Source: Methylocystis sp. SC2 (GTDB lineage Bacteria > Pseudomonadota > Alphaproteobacteria > Rhizobiales > Beijerinckiaceae). Taken from it: 64,000 nucleotides of DNA. Below are positions 36,821 through 46,268 of this stretch, one piece after another. The notes under the pieces were generated by a model. It made no database searches. It saw only the letters and a list, made by a program, of their open reading frames with translations, and was not told the DNA's origin. Positions within the stretch are counted from its first letter, which is position 1; the number at the start of each line of letters is the position of its first letter. Position numbers and translations under genes: made by a program. Location: the NCBI RefSeq assembly GCF_000304315.1, contig NC_018485.1, positions 2,698,501 to 2,762,500 on the forward strand. Reading direction: 5' to 3'.

Positions 36821-37303
36821 GTGGCTGACCTCGCGCATAGAAATGCGTCGCTTGACGACATGAAAGACCTTTGGGCCTTGATGCGGCAAACGGCCGCCGA
36901 CATTCCGTGTTCGATCGAAAGCGAAAGCGATCAGGAGCGGGCGCTGACGGAGATCATGAAGTGCTGCACGGCCGAGTTCTCGCCGGTCGTTCTCGACGCG
37001 AAGCGCAATGTCGTCGGTGCCTTGCTCGCGCGTCGCGATGAACTCGATTGGGGTTTGCGTAACATTGAAACGATCAACGTCTCGCTGGCGGCGGTATCCG
37101 CCAGCCATCGCGAGGACGGCGCATTCAAAGTGCTGATCGACGCGATATTGAAGCGCAATGCGCCGGTCTATGTCGAAGTGAAAGCCGGCGACGCGCAGGG
37201 GTTGGCCGCGGAGCTCAAAGGCTGCGGCTTCTCCTTGACGAAGACGGAAGACGGCGCAGAACTCTATAAATGGGAGCCGGCGGCGGAAGCCAAAGCCGCC
37301 TGA
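36821..37303 (+). CDS. GNAT-like hypothetical protein (160 aa)
   Basis: Starts at a GTG after AAGGAGAAG. The order of elements (HRNASLDDMKDLWALM, a central strand pair with VVLDAKRNVVGALLARRDE, then VYVEVKAGDAQGLAAELKGCGF, LYKWEP) suggests an acetyltransferase-like fold. No acetyl-CoA loop was confirmed. Function unknown. Confidence 0.6.
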   Translation: MADLAHRNASLDDMKDLWALMRQTAADIPCSIESESDQERALTEIMKCCTAEFSPVVLDAKRNVVGALLARRDELDWGLRNIETINVSLAAVSASHREDGAFKVLIDAILKRNAPVYVEVKAGDAQGLAAELKGCGFSLTKTEDGAELYKWEPAAEAKAA

Positions 37304-37344
37304 ACATCGCTTCTAGCCGCGGGGCGGGCGTCTCGCGCCGCGCT

Positions 37345-37668
37345 CTAGGCGCTCTCGTCTTGCGCGCCATAATCGGCGTAGGCTTTTTCCAGCAAGGCGA
37401 CACAGGTCTTCAGACGCTGATACTCCGCCTTGTCGACCAGGACATTCTCCGCATCCGACGCCGGGCCCGGCGTCGGTGGTTTGGCGGCCTGGATCGCCTC
37501 GAACATGGCGGCTTGCAGGCGGAAGATGCGCTCGCTGGCGCGTTCGAGATAGGGCAGCGGATTGGCGCGAATATTCGCCTCATGCAGCGCGTCGAGTTCC
37601 AGCAATTTGCCGAAGCGCCGCTCCGTGAGGCGGTTCGCTAAGCCAAAATCATGTTCGATGACGCTCAT
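37345..37668 (-). CDS. Hypothetical helical protein (107 aa)
   Basis: Begins MSVIEHDFGLANRLTERRFGKLLELDALHE and is almost wholly helical, with a second helical part (AEYQRLKTCVALLEKAYADYG). Not recognised. AAGGAGCGACGATC precedes the start. It is convergent with the GNAT-like gene and divergent from the third Rieske gene. Confidence 0.68.
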   Translation of the reverse strand: MSVIEHDFGLANRLTERRFGKLLELDALHEANIRANPLPYLERASERIFRLQAAMFEAIQAAKPPTPGPASDAENVLVDKAEYQRLKTCVALLEKAYADYGAQDESA

Positions 37669-37826
37669 GATCGTCGCTCCTTGTTTGACCGGATCCTTGG
37701 CCCGTGGCTGCAATGGGCTTCGATCCGCGCTTCACGGCGCGCAATGCTTGGCTCGTCATTTGCACGGCTGACGCGTCGCTTAGGCGCATGGTTTTGCAAG
37801 GCGCGCGCCAACGGGGAGACGGCGGG

Positions 37827-38255
37827 ATGAACGAGCTCTACGCGATTTGCCAGACGGGCGAGATCGAGGACGGCGACGCCGTCGGCTTCGTTCTGATGCG
37901 AATCGGAGAGACCGGCGAGCCAAAGCCATGGCCTATTCTGATCACGCGCAAAGGCAATAATTTCTATGGTTTTGAGAACGCCTGTCCACATGAGGGCGAG
38001 CGGTTGGACGCAGAGAAGGGGCGATTTCTCGACGAAGAGGGGAATTTCCTGACCTGCGGCCATCATCAGGCGCAGTTCGATCTCGACACGGGACATTGCT
38101 TCATCGGTCCCTGCCAGGGCAAGACGTTGCAGTCCATTCAAATCATAATCGACGACGGCGACGTGTGCTTCACCGGCGTGCAGCTCGCGGAGGAGGACGG
38201 CTTGGGTCTCGAAGAGCCCGACGAGGCTCCTGAAGTCATGATCACGTCTGACTGA
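37827..38255 (+). CDS. Rieske [2Fe-2S] protein (nif-associated paralogue 3)
   Basis: A 142-residue paralogue of the proteins at 26828 and 35460. Ligands are in CPHEGE and CGHH; HCFIGPC and GVQLAEEDG match the shared pattern. The start at 37827 follows GGGGAGACGGCGGG; an upstream frame to 37704 is unlikely to be coding. Confidence 0.87.
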   Translation: MNELYAICQTGEIEDGDAVGFVLMRIGETGEPKPWPILITRKGNNFYGFENACPHEGERLDAEKGRFLDEEGNFLTCGHHQAQFDLDTGHCFIGPCQGKTLQSIQIIIDDGDVCFTGVQLAEEDGLGLEEPDEAPEVMITSD

Positions 38256-38461
38256 GGCAAGACCGCTAGCTTCGATCATGTGTCTTGACGGAGCCTTCGA
38301 AAAGGCGCCGCCAACCTGCCTCACATCGGGGCCAATGTAGCTGCGAGCGATTTATTCGAACCGCGCAACCTGACGAGCCCTTGGTCGCCAAGCTCGCACT
38401 CAAATGACGTCGGTCGAAAATGGCGCCGCATGCGCCAAGGCGCTTGCGGCGAAGCGCGTCC

Positions 38462-39175
38462 TCACGCGTCCGGCGGACCCATGTCGTCGCCGCCCTTCTT
38501 CTTTTTCTTGTCGACTTTCGCCTGCGCATAGGAGCCGGAGTTCTTCAGCGCGATCGGCTTCTGGCCCTCGACATACTGCGAAATCCAAAACAAAGTGCGC
38601 TCGCGCGCGGATTGCGCGGCGGCTTCGTTGAAACTTTCCGCGGCGTCGAAGTTGAAGCCGTTGCGCGCCTCGGGATAGGAGAAGGCGCTGACGTCGGGTC
38701 GTTGGGCGCGAAATTGGATGATTTCTTCGATCGGCAACGACGGATCATTCTCGGGCAGGTGCAGCAGCGTCGGAATTTTCCGCTTCACCCAGCGTTCCTC
38801 TGAAATTCCGGCCGGATAATAGCCGATCGCGCAGGCGACGTCGCTGAGACGGTTGGCCGAAACATAGGCGAGATAGCCGCCCCAATCATAGCCGACGATC
38901 GCCACCTTGCCGACGCCCTTCACCGAGTCGACAGTGGCCTGAATGTCTTGCAGGGCCGTCGTGACGGAAGGACCGTCGCTCTCGCCCTCCTGAGGCGCAA
39001 GCGCTGGCGCGATCGCGACATAGCCCTCGGCCGCGAAGCCTTCGACTTCCTTTTGGAGATGTGGCGTGACGCCGTAGACGTCGGGCAGCACCACGACGGC
39101 GCCCTTGGGGGCCTCAGTGGGCTCGGCTCGATAGGCGGAAAAACTGCGCCCATCTCCGGAAGTGAGTTCGATCAT
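38462..39175 (-). CDS. Dienelactone hydrolase-like protein with altered catalytic residues
   Basis: A 237-residue alpha/beta-hydrolase of the dienelactone hydrolase family (AVVVLPDVYGVTPHLQ, PALAPQEGESDGP). The nucleophile elbow, normally G-x-C-x-G-G, reads GYDWGG (Asp about 97). The usual catalytic His region reads EARNGFNFD (Asn about 172). It may use Asp as nucleophile or not be a hydrolase. The tail is lysine-rich (VDKKKKKGGDD). An upstream ATG at 39196 is possible. The 205 bp between its 3' end and the Rieske gene shows no gene. Confidence 0.82.
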   Translation of the reverse strand: MIELTSGDGRSFSAYRAEPTEAPKGAVVVLPDVYGVTPHLQKEVEGFAAEGYVAIAPALAPQEGESDGPSVTTALQDIQATVDSVKGVGKVAIVGYDWGGYLAYVSANRLSDVACAIGYYPAGISEERWVKRKIPTLLHLPENDPSLPIEEIIQFRAQRPDVSAFSYPEARNGFNFDAAESFNEAAAQSARERTLFWISQYVEGQKPIALKNSGSYAQAKVDKKKKKGGDDMGPPDA

Positions 39176-39332
39176 GACGGCCTCGATGTGCAGCAAAGTG
39201 ACGGAAGCTCTCGAACGAGAGACGGCGGAATCATGTCACGCCTGCACATCCCATTGCGAATATCATGCCTGCATGATGAGACGCATCGTTCGACGTTTAG
39301 CTAAGCGACTCTTGTCTCAAGGGACTCTCGGC

Positions 39333-39719
39333 TCAAGAGTCGAAAAATCCCAATTCCAGCTTCGCTTCGTCGCTCATCATGCGCTGATGCCACGGCGGAT
39401 CGAACACGAGATTGATCTTTACGCTCCCGACGCCGTCGATCGCATCGACGGCCTTCTTCGTCATCCCGACCATTTCGCCGGCGACGGGGCAGCCGGGCGC
39501 CGTCAACGTCATGTCGATGTCGATATCGCGTCGATCGATAACGTCGATGCGATAGATCAGTCCCAGATCGTATATGTTCACCGGAATTTCCGGATCGAAC
39601 ACGGTCCGCAGCGCAACGACGACTTCTTCATAAAGCGCCTGCGCCTCGGGCGAGGAATCGCTGCGGCCGATGCGACTGTTCGGCTCGGAAAGCTGGGTCA
39701 TGTCGCTTCGTGGCTCCAT
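39333..39719 (-). CDS. DUF59/MIP18-family Fe-S maturation protein (SufT-like)
   Basis: About 128 residues with the DUF59 signature: FDPEIPVNIYDLGLIYRIDV, then TLTAPGCPVAGEM and VFDPPW. SufT-type proteins help Fe-S cluster delivery. Starts at 39755, 39734 or 39719 are possible; 39719 has AGGA at a good distance. It is preceded by a clear minus-strand sigma-54 element and a NifA site. Confidence 0.92.
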   Translation of the reverse strand: MEPRSDMTQLSEPNSRIGRSDSSPEAQALYEEVVVALRTVFDPEIPVNIYDLGLIYRIDVIDRRDIDIDMTLTAPGCPVAGEMVGMTKKAVDAIDGVGSVKINLVFDPPWHQRMMSDEAKLELGFFDS

Positions 39720-39771
39720 CTGAGTATCCTGCATGGCGAGAGTCGAATTCTCCATTGCGCGTAATCGACCA

Positions 39772-39786
39772 GCAAGTAAGGCGCCA
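39772..39786 (-). promoter_or_regulatory. Sigma-54 promoter of the DUF59 gene
   Basis: Minus-strand TGGCGCCTTACTTGC: GG-N10-GC and TTGC. Transcription would start near 39760. Confidence 0.75.
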
Positions 39787-39895
39787 TTCAGCTTTGCTGA
39801 GGCTGGACTGAAATTTGCAATCATTCCACGTCCACGATCCGCGGCCTCATGGTTGAGCGCCTTCGTTTGCGAAGCGCATTTCTCACAGAGCGCCG

Positions 39896-39911
39896 TGTTA
39901 CAATCCTCACA
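39896..39911. promoter_or_regulatory. NifA upstream activator site between divergent genes
   Basis: TGTTACAATCCTCACA fits TGT-N10-ACA. It is about 110 bases from the minus-strand promoter at 39772 and just before the [2Fe-2S] ferredoxin gene on the plus strand. Confidence 0.65.
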
Positions 39912-39926
39912 AAGGCTCGGTGCAGT

Positions 39927-40277
39927 ATGTCGGATACGCCTGAAGAAGAATTTGAGCTGCCGCAACTTTACAAGCGACATGTCTTTGCTTGTTTCACGCA
40001 GCGGCCGCCGAACCATCCGCGCGGCAGCTGCGGTTCGCTCGGCGCGCAGCCGCTTTGGGAGCGACTCGGCAAACGCGTCGAAGCGGACGGCGGCGGCGAG
40101 ATCGGCTTCACCTCCGCAGGGTGCATGGGCTTTTGCTCGGCGGGGCCGCTGATGGTGGTTTACCCAGAGGGCGTCTGGTATCGGCCGACGACGGCCGAAG
40201 ACATTGACGAAATTTACGACTCGCATCTTAAGGGCGGCAAGCGCGTCGACCGCTTGGTGATGATCCTGTCGCGCTGA
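39927..40277 (+). CDS. Thioredoxin-fold [2Fe-2S] ferredoxin (2FeCpFd-like)
   Basis: A 116-residue protein resembling the Clostridium pasteurianum/Azotobacter-type [2Fe-2S] ferredoxin. Its cysteines lie in FACFTQRPPNHPRGSCGS and in AGCMGFCSAGP (C-X3-C), followed by VVYPEGVWYRPTTAEDIDEI. This ferredoxin type is nif-linked in Azotobacter and contacts the MoFe protein. The start at 39927 is chosen over the frame opening at 39849. Confidence 0.9.
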   Translation: MSDTPEEEFELPQLYKRHVFACFTQRPPNHPRGSCGSLGAQPLWERLGKRVEADGGGEIGFTSAGCMGFCSAGPLMVVYPEGVWYRPTTAEDIDEIYDSHLKGGKRVDRLVMILSR

Positions 40278-40291
40278 ACACGCTCGAGCGT

Positions 40292-40732
40292 TCAGGACAC
40301 CGCGCTGGAGGCTGCGAGCAACTCGCGCGCCTCCGCGTGGATGCGCCCCACCATCGACTTGAAGCCGTTGGAGCGCTGCGGCGTCAGATGTTCGCGCAGG
40401 CCGAGACGCTCGAATAAGGCGACAGGATCCGCCTTCAGAATTTCCGCGCCGGTCTTGCCGGAGCAGAGCGCCAGCAAGATTGCAACGAGGCCGCGCACGA
40501 TATGCGCGTCGCTGTCGCCGCGGATCATCAACGCCGGTTCGCCGTCATTTGCGTTGCAAATCGTCGTCGCCAGCCAGACCTGGCTGGCGCAGCCGGAGAC
40601 CTTATTCTGATCGTTCTTCAACGCATCGGGAAGCGGCTCGAGCATTTTGCCAAGCTCGATGACATAGCGGTAGCGGTCTTCCCAATCGTCGAGCAGCGAG
40701 AAGTTTTCGATGATGTCGTCGATCGTCGTCAT
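40292..40732 (-). CDS. sufE: Cysteine desulfuration protein SufE
   Basis: A 146-residue SufE. The persulfide-accepting cysteine is in VSGCASQVWLAT, and MLEPLPDALKNDQNKV precedes it. SufE takes sulfur from a cysteine desulfurase (here probably NifS) and hands it to SufB. Its ATG overlaps the stop of the ankyrin gene. Confidence 0.95.
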   Translation of the reverse strand: MTTIDDIIENFSLLDDWEDRYRYVIELGKMLEPLPDALKNDQNKVSGCASQVWLATTICNANDGEPALMIRGDSDAHIVRGLVAILLALCSGKTGAEILKADPVALFERLGLREHLTPQRSNGFKSMVGRIHAEARELLAASSAVS

Positions 40733-41181
40733 GTTTCGACCATTCCTTCAGCTTTGAGCCGATCGCGGCGCTGGCGGGACGCGACGCGCAGCACGTGCAG
40801 GCATTCGATGTTCGCCGCGAGATCAAGCGCCGAAAATCCGTCGACATTCTCGTCCAGGGGATCTGCGCCCAGCGCAAGCAAGAGCGTCACGACCGCGGTC
40901 TTGCCCGCCGACGCCGCATAGATCAGCGCCGTCGAGCCGTCGGGATTGCGATGGTGAACATTGGCCCCGGCGGCGGAGAGCAGTTCGATGGCCCCCACGC
41001 TGTCCTGCTTGCACGCCAACCAAACAGCGTTGTTGCCGTCACGGGTCAGGGCGTGGAGATCCCCGCCCTCTGCGATGATTTCGCGCAGCGCCGGGACATT
41101 CGCCTCGGCCGCAGCTCGAAGAAGCGGCGTGAGGCCGTCGACGCCGACGGCGTTCACGCCTCCGGTCGGAAAGCCTTGCAT
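40729..41181 (-). CDS. Ankyrin-repeat protein
   Basis: About 150 residues with four ankyrin units (DGLTPLLRAAAEANVPAL, DGNNAVWLACKQDSVGAI, DGSTALIYAASAGKTAVV, DGFSALDLAANIEC). The start is uncertain. The ATG at 41181 has no ribosome site, and a frame opening at 41328 overlaps the previous gene. An ATT codon at 41211 has GGAG at ideal spacing and would give an N-terminus reading TPQLSQWLTMQGFPTGG. Ankyrin proteins bind partners; it is coupled to sufE. Confidence 0.82.
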   Translation of the reverse strand: MQGFPTGGVNAVGVDGLTPLLRAAAEANVPALREIIAEGGDLHALTRDGNNAVWLACKQDSVGAIELLSAAGANVHHRNPDGSTALIYAASAGKTAVVTLLLALGADPLDENVDGFSALDLAANIECLHVLRVASRQRRDRLKAEGMVET

Positions 41182-41254
41182 CGTCAACCATTGCGACAAC
41201 TGCGGGGTAATGCCGTCACTCCATCGCAGCGCCGACGAGACGTCGGCGTATTGA

Positions 41255-41686
41255 CTAAAGCAGTCCCAATTGCACGAGCGGCTTGGCGCCGCCGCGCCCG
41301 AGCACCGTGTCGACCTTCTGCCGCACATTCTCGATCTTCAGTGGTTTCACCAATGTGCCATGCGCGCCATGTTTCATGGCGTCGACCGCGAGCGGCTCGT
41401 CAGCCTTGTCGCAGACGATCAATATGCGCACGCCGCCGAAGCGCTCCGCGAGTTCCGCAAGGACCGAGACGCCATTGCTCTTTAGAAAGGAAGCGCCGAA
41501 CAGAACGACATCGGGCTTCAGCCAACCGACGCCCTTGTCATAGGCTTCCTGGATGCTGGCGATTTCGTGGGTTTCGATCTCGTCATGCAGCATGAACTGA
41601 AGCGCGGCCCGCACGATCTCGTCTTCGTCGAGGACGAACACCCGCCGTTGATCGACCGCCTTCGCGGTTTCGACGCCAATCTGCAT
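41255..41686 (-). CDS. CheY-like receiver domain lacking the phospho-acceptor aspartate
   Basis: A 143-residue single-domain protein. The acidic pair (VFVLDEDEIVR) and the switch lysine (LVKPL, about 114) are present. The phosphorylation site, normally D in DxVLxD, reads DVVLFGAS, so residue 64 is glycine. It is probably a phosphorylation-independent binding module. AGGAGCAGGA precedes the ATG. It heads a minus-strand operon with the ankyrin and sufE genes. Confidence 0.87.
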   Translation of the reverse strand: MQIGVETAKAVDQRRVFVLDEDEIVRAALQFMLHDEIETHEIASIQEAYDKGVGWLKPDVVLFGASFLKSNGVSVLAELAERFGGVRILIVCDKADEPLAVDAMKHGAHGTLVKPLKIENVRQKVDTVLGRGGAKPLVQLGLL

Positions 41687-41735
41687 TCCTGCTCCTTTCG
41701 AAGATACGCCGCCAAATGCCGTGCGGAAATAAGAA

Positions 41736-41750
41736 GCAAGCTCTGTTCCA
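41736..41750 (-). promoter_or_regulatory. Sigma-54 promoter of the receiver-ankyrin-sufE operon
   Basis: Minus-strand TGGAACAGAGCTTGC: GG-N10-GC and TTGC, with one change in the -24 half. The leader to 41686 is about 40 bases. Confidence 0.65.
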
Positions 41751-41779
41751 AATGTCGCGGATCAACGCGCTGCGTGCGA

Positions 41780-41795
41780 TGTTCTGTTCACAACA
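41780..41795. promoter_or_regulatory. NifA upstream activator site, probably shared
   Basis: TGTTCTGTTCACAACA fits TGT-N10-ACA. It lies about 30 bases from the minus-strand promoter at 41736 and about 104 bases before the nifH copy 2 promoter at 41899. Confidence 0.65.
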
Positions 41796-41898
41796 ATGTC
41801 GCGACTGTCGGCTTCCTCCACATAAACAGCCGATGTGGGATGCGCTCATCGATTGATCAAATCACAATAAAACAAGGAACTAGACCCTAATGCCGCAC

Positions 41899-41913
41899 TG
41901 GCACGGCCGTTGC
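41899..41913 (+). promoter_or_regulatory. Sigma-54 promoter of nifH copy 2
   Basis: TGGCACGGCCGTTGC is a perfect -24/-12 element, different in its spacer from the one before copy 1. The leader to the ATG is about 137 bases. Confidence 0.9.
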
Positions 41914-41940
41914 TACCTGTCGAATGCGAGTGAGGGCTGA

Positions 41941-42984
<1,044 letters not shown>

Positions 42985-42996
42985 GAGGCCGACATT

Positions 42997-43722
42997 ATGT
43001 CGTCAGCGGAGCGTGACGTGATGGTGCACGCATTCCCGAACATCGACAGCGGCGGTTGCGCATCCGCAGGAGCGGAGAGTGGGCGAAGCGTTACTGACGC
43101 GGCGCGCGTGTATCGCGACCTGACCGGAGTTTTGCCCGAAGCGGCGAATATCGAAGGCGATGCGAATTTCGACCGCCACCTTCTGGCGTCGATCCTCGCC
43201 TTGGCGTCGAGCGAGGGCGGAAGTCTCGCGGCGCAAGTCGGTCTGACCGACGCTGAACTCGGCGAACTCTTTTCTCACTGCTTTCCCGCGCGAGGCGTCG
43301 AATCCTGCGGCGACCACGCGGCGAGCGTCGTGGACGCCGACGAAATCGAGATGGTGCGGGAGCTCCTTCTTGAGAATCGCTCCAGCGAGGGCGATTGCGG
43401 CCGCTGGCTCGCCGCGATGATTGCGCGCCGCGCCATGGAGCCCAACCATCTTTGGGAGGACCTCGGGCTTCGCGACAGATCCGAATTGACGCGGCTGATG
43501 GCGCGCCATTTCACGCCGCTTGCGAGGCGCAATGACAAGAACATGCGCTGGAAGCGATTCATCTACCGAATGATGTGCGAGAATGACGGTTTCGTCATGT
43601 GCAGCACGCCGGTGTGTTCGAACTGCGCCGATTACGCGCTTTGCTATGGCGCGGAAACCGGGACGAGCCGCGTCGCATCGGCGGCGCAGTCGCCCGTGAC
43701 GTCCGCCGAACAGACAGTGTAA
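42997..43722 (+). CDS. nifQ: Molybdenum donor for FeMo-co, NifQ
   Basis: A 241-residue NifQ. The C-terminal signature C-X4-C-X2-C-X5-C (CSTPVCSNCADYALC) binds the Fe-S-Mo centre, and RWKRFIYRMMCENDGFVMC precedes it. It delivers molybdenum to NifEN. The start at 42997 follows GGGAGG in the palindrome; ATGs at 42979 and 43021 are alternatives. It is transcribed with nifH copy 2. Confidence 0.94.
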   Translation: MSSAERDVMVHAFPNIDSGGCASAGAESGRSVTDAARVYRDLTGVLPEAANIEGDANFDRHLLASILALASSEGGSLAAQVGLTDAELGELFSHCFPARGVESCGDHAASVVDADEIEMVRELLLENRSSEGDCGRWLAAMIARRAMEPNHLWEDLGLRDRSELTRLMARHFTPLARRNDKNMRWKRFIYRMMCENDGFVMCSTPVCSNCADYALCYGAETGTSRVASAAQSPVTSAEQTV

Positions 43723-43740
43723 GTTCATTCGAACAACATT

Positions 43741-43756
43741 TGTCGAGTTTTCGACA
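43741..43756 (+). promoter_or_regulatory. NifA upstream activator site of the iscA-nifV-fix unit
   Basis: TGTCGAGTTTTCGACA fits TGT-N10-ACA and is a near-perfect dyad (TTGTCGA...TCGACAA). It is about 50 bases before the sigma-54 element. Confidence 0.75.
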
Positions 43757-43804
43757 ATCTCATAATTTGCTGGCCGGACTGGCGGTTTTTGCCCGCATTG
43801 GGGG

Positions 43805-43819
43805 TGGCATGTCGATTGC
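43805..43819 (+). promoter_or_regulatory. Sigma-54 promoter of the iscA-nifV-cysE-nifW-fixABCX unit
   Basis: TGGCATGTCGATTGC: TGGCA, N10 spacing and TTGC, 41 bases before the iscA-like ATG. Confidence 0.88.
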
Positions 43820-43859
43820 TTGATACAAGCACAGGCAAGTTCATCTCGGAGGCTCCAGT

Positions 43860-44180
43860 ATGATCACGGTCTCGCAGGCAGCCGTCGCCGCGGTAAAGGA
43901 TGCGATGGCGCGGGCCTCTCAACGAGAGGGTGGTCTGCGCATCCTGGTCAAGGAAGGCGGCTGCGCGGGTTACGAGTATGTCGTCGATCTTGATCCGCAG
44001 CAGAGAAACGACGACATCGTCGTCGAGGCGGACGGCATACGCGTGCTGATCGATCCGGCCTCGCGCCCGCGTCTGGAAGGCATGACGCTGGGCTATCGCC
44101 AGGATCTCGCCGGATCCGGCTTCACCTTTGAGAATCCCAACGCAAGCTCCACCTGCGGCTGTCAAAAATCCTTCAACTGA
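43860..44180 (+). CDS. IscA/HesB-like Fe-S carrier, nif-type (copy 3)
   Basis: A 106-residue A-type carrier with cysteines in [11 protein letters not shown] and [10 protein letters not shown] (C-X-C). It is close to the protein at 28381 in length and wording ([11 protein letters not shown] versus GSGFTFDNPNA). It is the first gene behind a strong NifA/sigma-54 control region, followed by nifV. Confidence 0.93.
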   Translation: MITVSQAAVAAVKDAMARASQREGGLRILVKEGGCAGYEYVVDLDPQQRNDDIVVEADGIRVLIDPASRPRLEGMTLGYRQDLAGSGFTFENPNASSTCGCQKSFN

Positions 44181-44263
44181 AGGAGCGCGCGAATGCGTGG
44201 AATGGTCGTGCAGTTGTTCCTTCGTTGCATGGAAGCGAGCGCCTTGAGCGTTCGTATGAGTCG

Positions 44264-45463
44264 ATGACCGCATATATGTCCCGAAGGAGTTCGCTCTCCC
44301 CCGTCGCTTCGCTACCGCGGAAAGCGCTGGATGTGGTCTTGAACGACACCACGCTTCGGGACGGCGAGCAGGCCCCCGGCGTCGCGTTCACCTGCGCGGA
44401 AAAGCTCGAAATCGCGCGCGCCCTGGCGCGCGCCGGCGTGACCGAACTCGAAGCCGGAACGCCGGCGATGGGCGACGTCGAGATCGCGATGATCCGAGCG
44501 ATCGTCGACGCTCAATTGCCGCTGCGCGCGATCGCCTGGTGCCGGATGCGCGTCGAGGACGTGGATGCGGCGCTGGCGTCGGGCGTCTCGATGGTCAATC
44601 TCTCCGTGCCGGTTTCCGAGACGCAAATCGACGCGAAATTGCGCGGCGGGCGCGCCCAGGCGCTGGAGATGACGCGACGCGTCGTCGCCTACGCGCGAGA
44701 TAAGGGCCTCGACGTCGCGGTTGGCGGCGAGGATTCGTCGCGCGCCGAGCCGGAATTCCTGATGGAGACGATGGCCGTCGCGCAAGCCGCCGGCGCGCGT
44801 CGATTCCGGGTCGCCGACACGTTGAGCGTGCTTGATCCTTTCGCCGCTTACGATCTGATCGCTAAACTGCGCGCGCAGAGCGACCTCGAGATCGAAATCC
44901 ACTGTCATGACGATCTGGGCCTCGCCACCGCCAATACTCTGGCGGGCATCAAGGCGGGCGCGACGCATGCGTCCGTCACCGTCATTGGACTTGGCGAGCG
45001 CGCCGGCAATGCGCCGCTCGAGGAAGTCGCCGTGGCGGCGCGTCAGCTGCACAAATATGAAACCGGCATTGTGCTCACCGAATTGCGCAACGTCGCGGCG
45101 CTCGTCTCCGCCGCGGCGCGTCGGCCGATCCCACTCAACAAATCCATCGTCGGCGAGCACGTTTTCACACATGAATCCGGCATTCACGTCGACGGGCTGC
45201 TCAAGGACCCGCGCACCTATGAAGCCTTCGATCCGAGCATGCTCGGCCGCGCGCATGAGATCGTGATCGGCAAGCACTCCGGCTCGGCGGCCGTCACCGC
45301 GATGCTGCGGCGATTGGATCTGTCGGTCAGCGTTGAGGAACTCGGCGAGATCGTCTCCTGTGTGCGCGCCCATGCGCTTGATCACAAGGGGCCGGTCAGC
45401 GGCGAGGCCTTGACCTCGATCTGGCGCAGCGTCTGCGCGAGCGCTCACGCGAGAGGCATGTGA
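44264..45463 (+). CDS. nifV: Homocitrate synthase NifV
   Basis: About 399 residues. It condenses acetyl-CoA and 2-oxoglutarate to homocitrate, the organic ligand of FeMo-co. Active-site motifs are [31 protein letters not shown] and [13 protein letters not shown]. Starts at 44225, 44264 and 44276 are possible, and none has a clear ribosome site. Its stop overlaps the cysE start region. Confidence 0.95.
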   Translation: MTAYMSRRSSLSPVASLPRKALDVVLNDTTLRDGEQAPGVAFTCAEKLEIARALARAGVTELEAGTPAMGDVEIAMIRAIVDAQLPLRAIAWCRMRVEDVDAALASGVSMVNLSVPVSETQIDAKLRGGRAQALEMTRRVVAYARDKGLDVAVGGEDSSRAEPEFLMETMAVAQAAGARRFRVADTLSVLDPFAAYDLIAKLRAQSDLEIEIHCHDDLGLATANTLAGIKAGATHASVTVIGLGERAGNAPLEEVAVAARQLHKYETGIVLTELRNVAALVSAAARRPIPLNKSIVGEHVFTHESGIHVDGLLKDPRTYEAFDPSMLGRAHEIVIGKHSGSAAVTAMLRRLDLSVSVEELGEIVSCVRAHALDHKGPVSGEALTSIWRSVCASAHARGM

Positions 45464-46257
45464 GAGTCATGCTCGAACGAGTCGCCACGATGACCAGCCA
45501 GGCCGCGCAGACGAAGGCGGCGCCCGAGCCGACGCGTCTGCAACTGATCCGCGAGGACCTGGCGTGTGTGGCGACGCGCGATCCCGCCGCCCGCGGACGT
45601 TTCGAGACGCTGCTCACCTATCCCGGACTGCACGCCGTCATCTGGCATCGCCTCGCCAATTGGCTGTGGACCAACGATCATCGCTTCTGGGCGCGTCTTC
45701 TCTCCTGGTTCGCGCGCTTTCTGACCAACGTCGACATCCATCCCGGCGCGACGATTGGTCGACGCTTTTTCATCGACCATGGCGCGGGCGTCGTCATCGG
45801 CGAAACGGCGGTCGTCGGCGACGACGTGACGCTCTATCACGGCGTGACGCTTGGCGGCGTGTCCTGGTCGCCGGGCAAGCGCCATCCGACGCTCGAGGAT
45901 GAAGTGATCGTCGGCGCCGGCGCGAAGATTCTCGGTCCCATCACGATCGGCCGCAATGCGCGCGTCGGCGCCAATTCCGTCGTGATCGAAAGTGTGATGC
46001 GCGACGCGACGGTGGTCGGCATTCCGGCGAAGATCGTGCATCGCGACATCGGCCGCTGTACGTTCGATGGCCGCATCAACCTCAATCACCATCTGATGCC
46101 GGATCCGGTCGGCGAGGCATTCTCGGTCCTGCTCGATCGCGTCGAGTTTCTGGAGACGCGCGTGTCGCATCTGCAGAGGCGTCTGCGGGAGCGGGAACGG
46201 ACGCTCAGGGCGCCCGATGGCGCTGCGCCAAAGACGGAGCCGGCGGAAATCACATGA
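45460..46257 (+). CDS. cysE: Serine O-acetyltransferase CysE (nif-linked)
   Basis: A 265-residue left-handed beta-helix acetyltransferase that makes O-acetylserine for cysteine synthesis. The hexapeptide region ([39 protein letters not shown]) is clear. In nif clusters (cysE1 or nifP) it boosts cysteine supply for NifS. The start is either the GTG at 45460 overlapping nifV or the ATG at 45469. Its stop overlaps an ATG upstream of nifW. Confidence 0.93.
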   Translation: MRVMLERVATMTSQAAQTKAAPEPTRLQLIREDLACVATRDPAARGRFETLLTYPGLHAVIWHRLANWLWTNDHRFWARLLSWFARFLTNVDIHPGATIGRRFFIDHGAGVVIGETAVVGDDVTLYHGVTLGGVSWSPGKRHPTLEDEVIVGAGAKILGPITIGRNARVGANSVVIESVMRDATVVGIPAKIVHRDIGRCTFDGRINLNHHLMPDPVGEAFSVLLDRVEFLETRVSHLQRRLRERERTLRAPDGAAPKTEPAEIT

Positions 46258-46268
46258 AGGAGACCAAA

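Noticed and set aside
39256..39269. GG-N10-GC element on the minus strand before the dienelactone hydrolase-like gene
   Set aside because: The -12 half reads TTCGC rather than TTGC and there is no NifA site; too weak to list.
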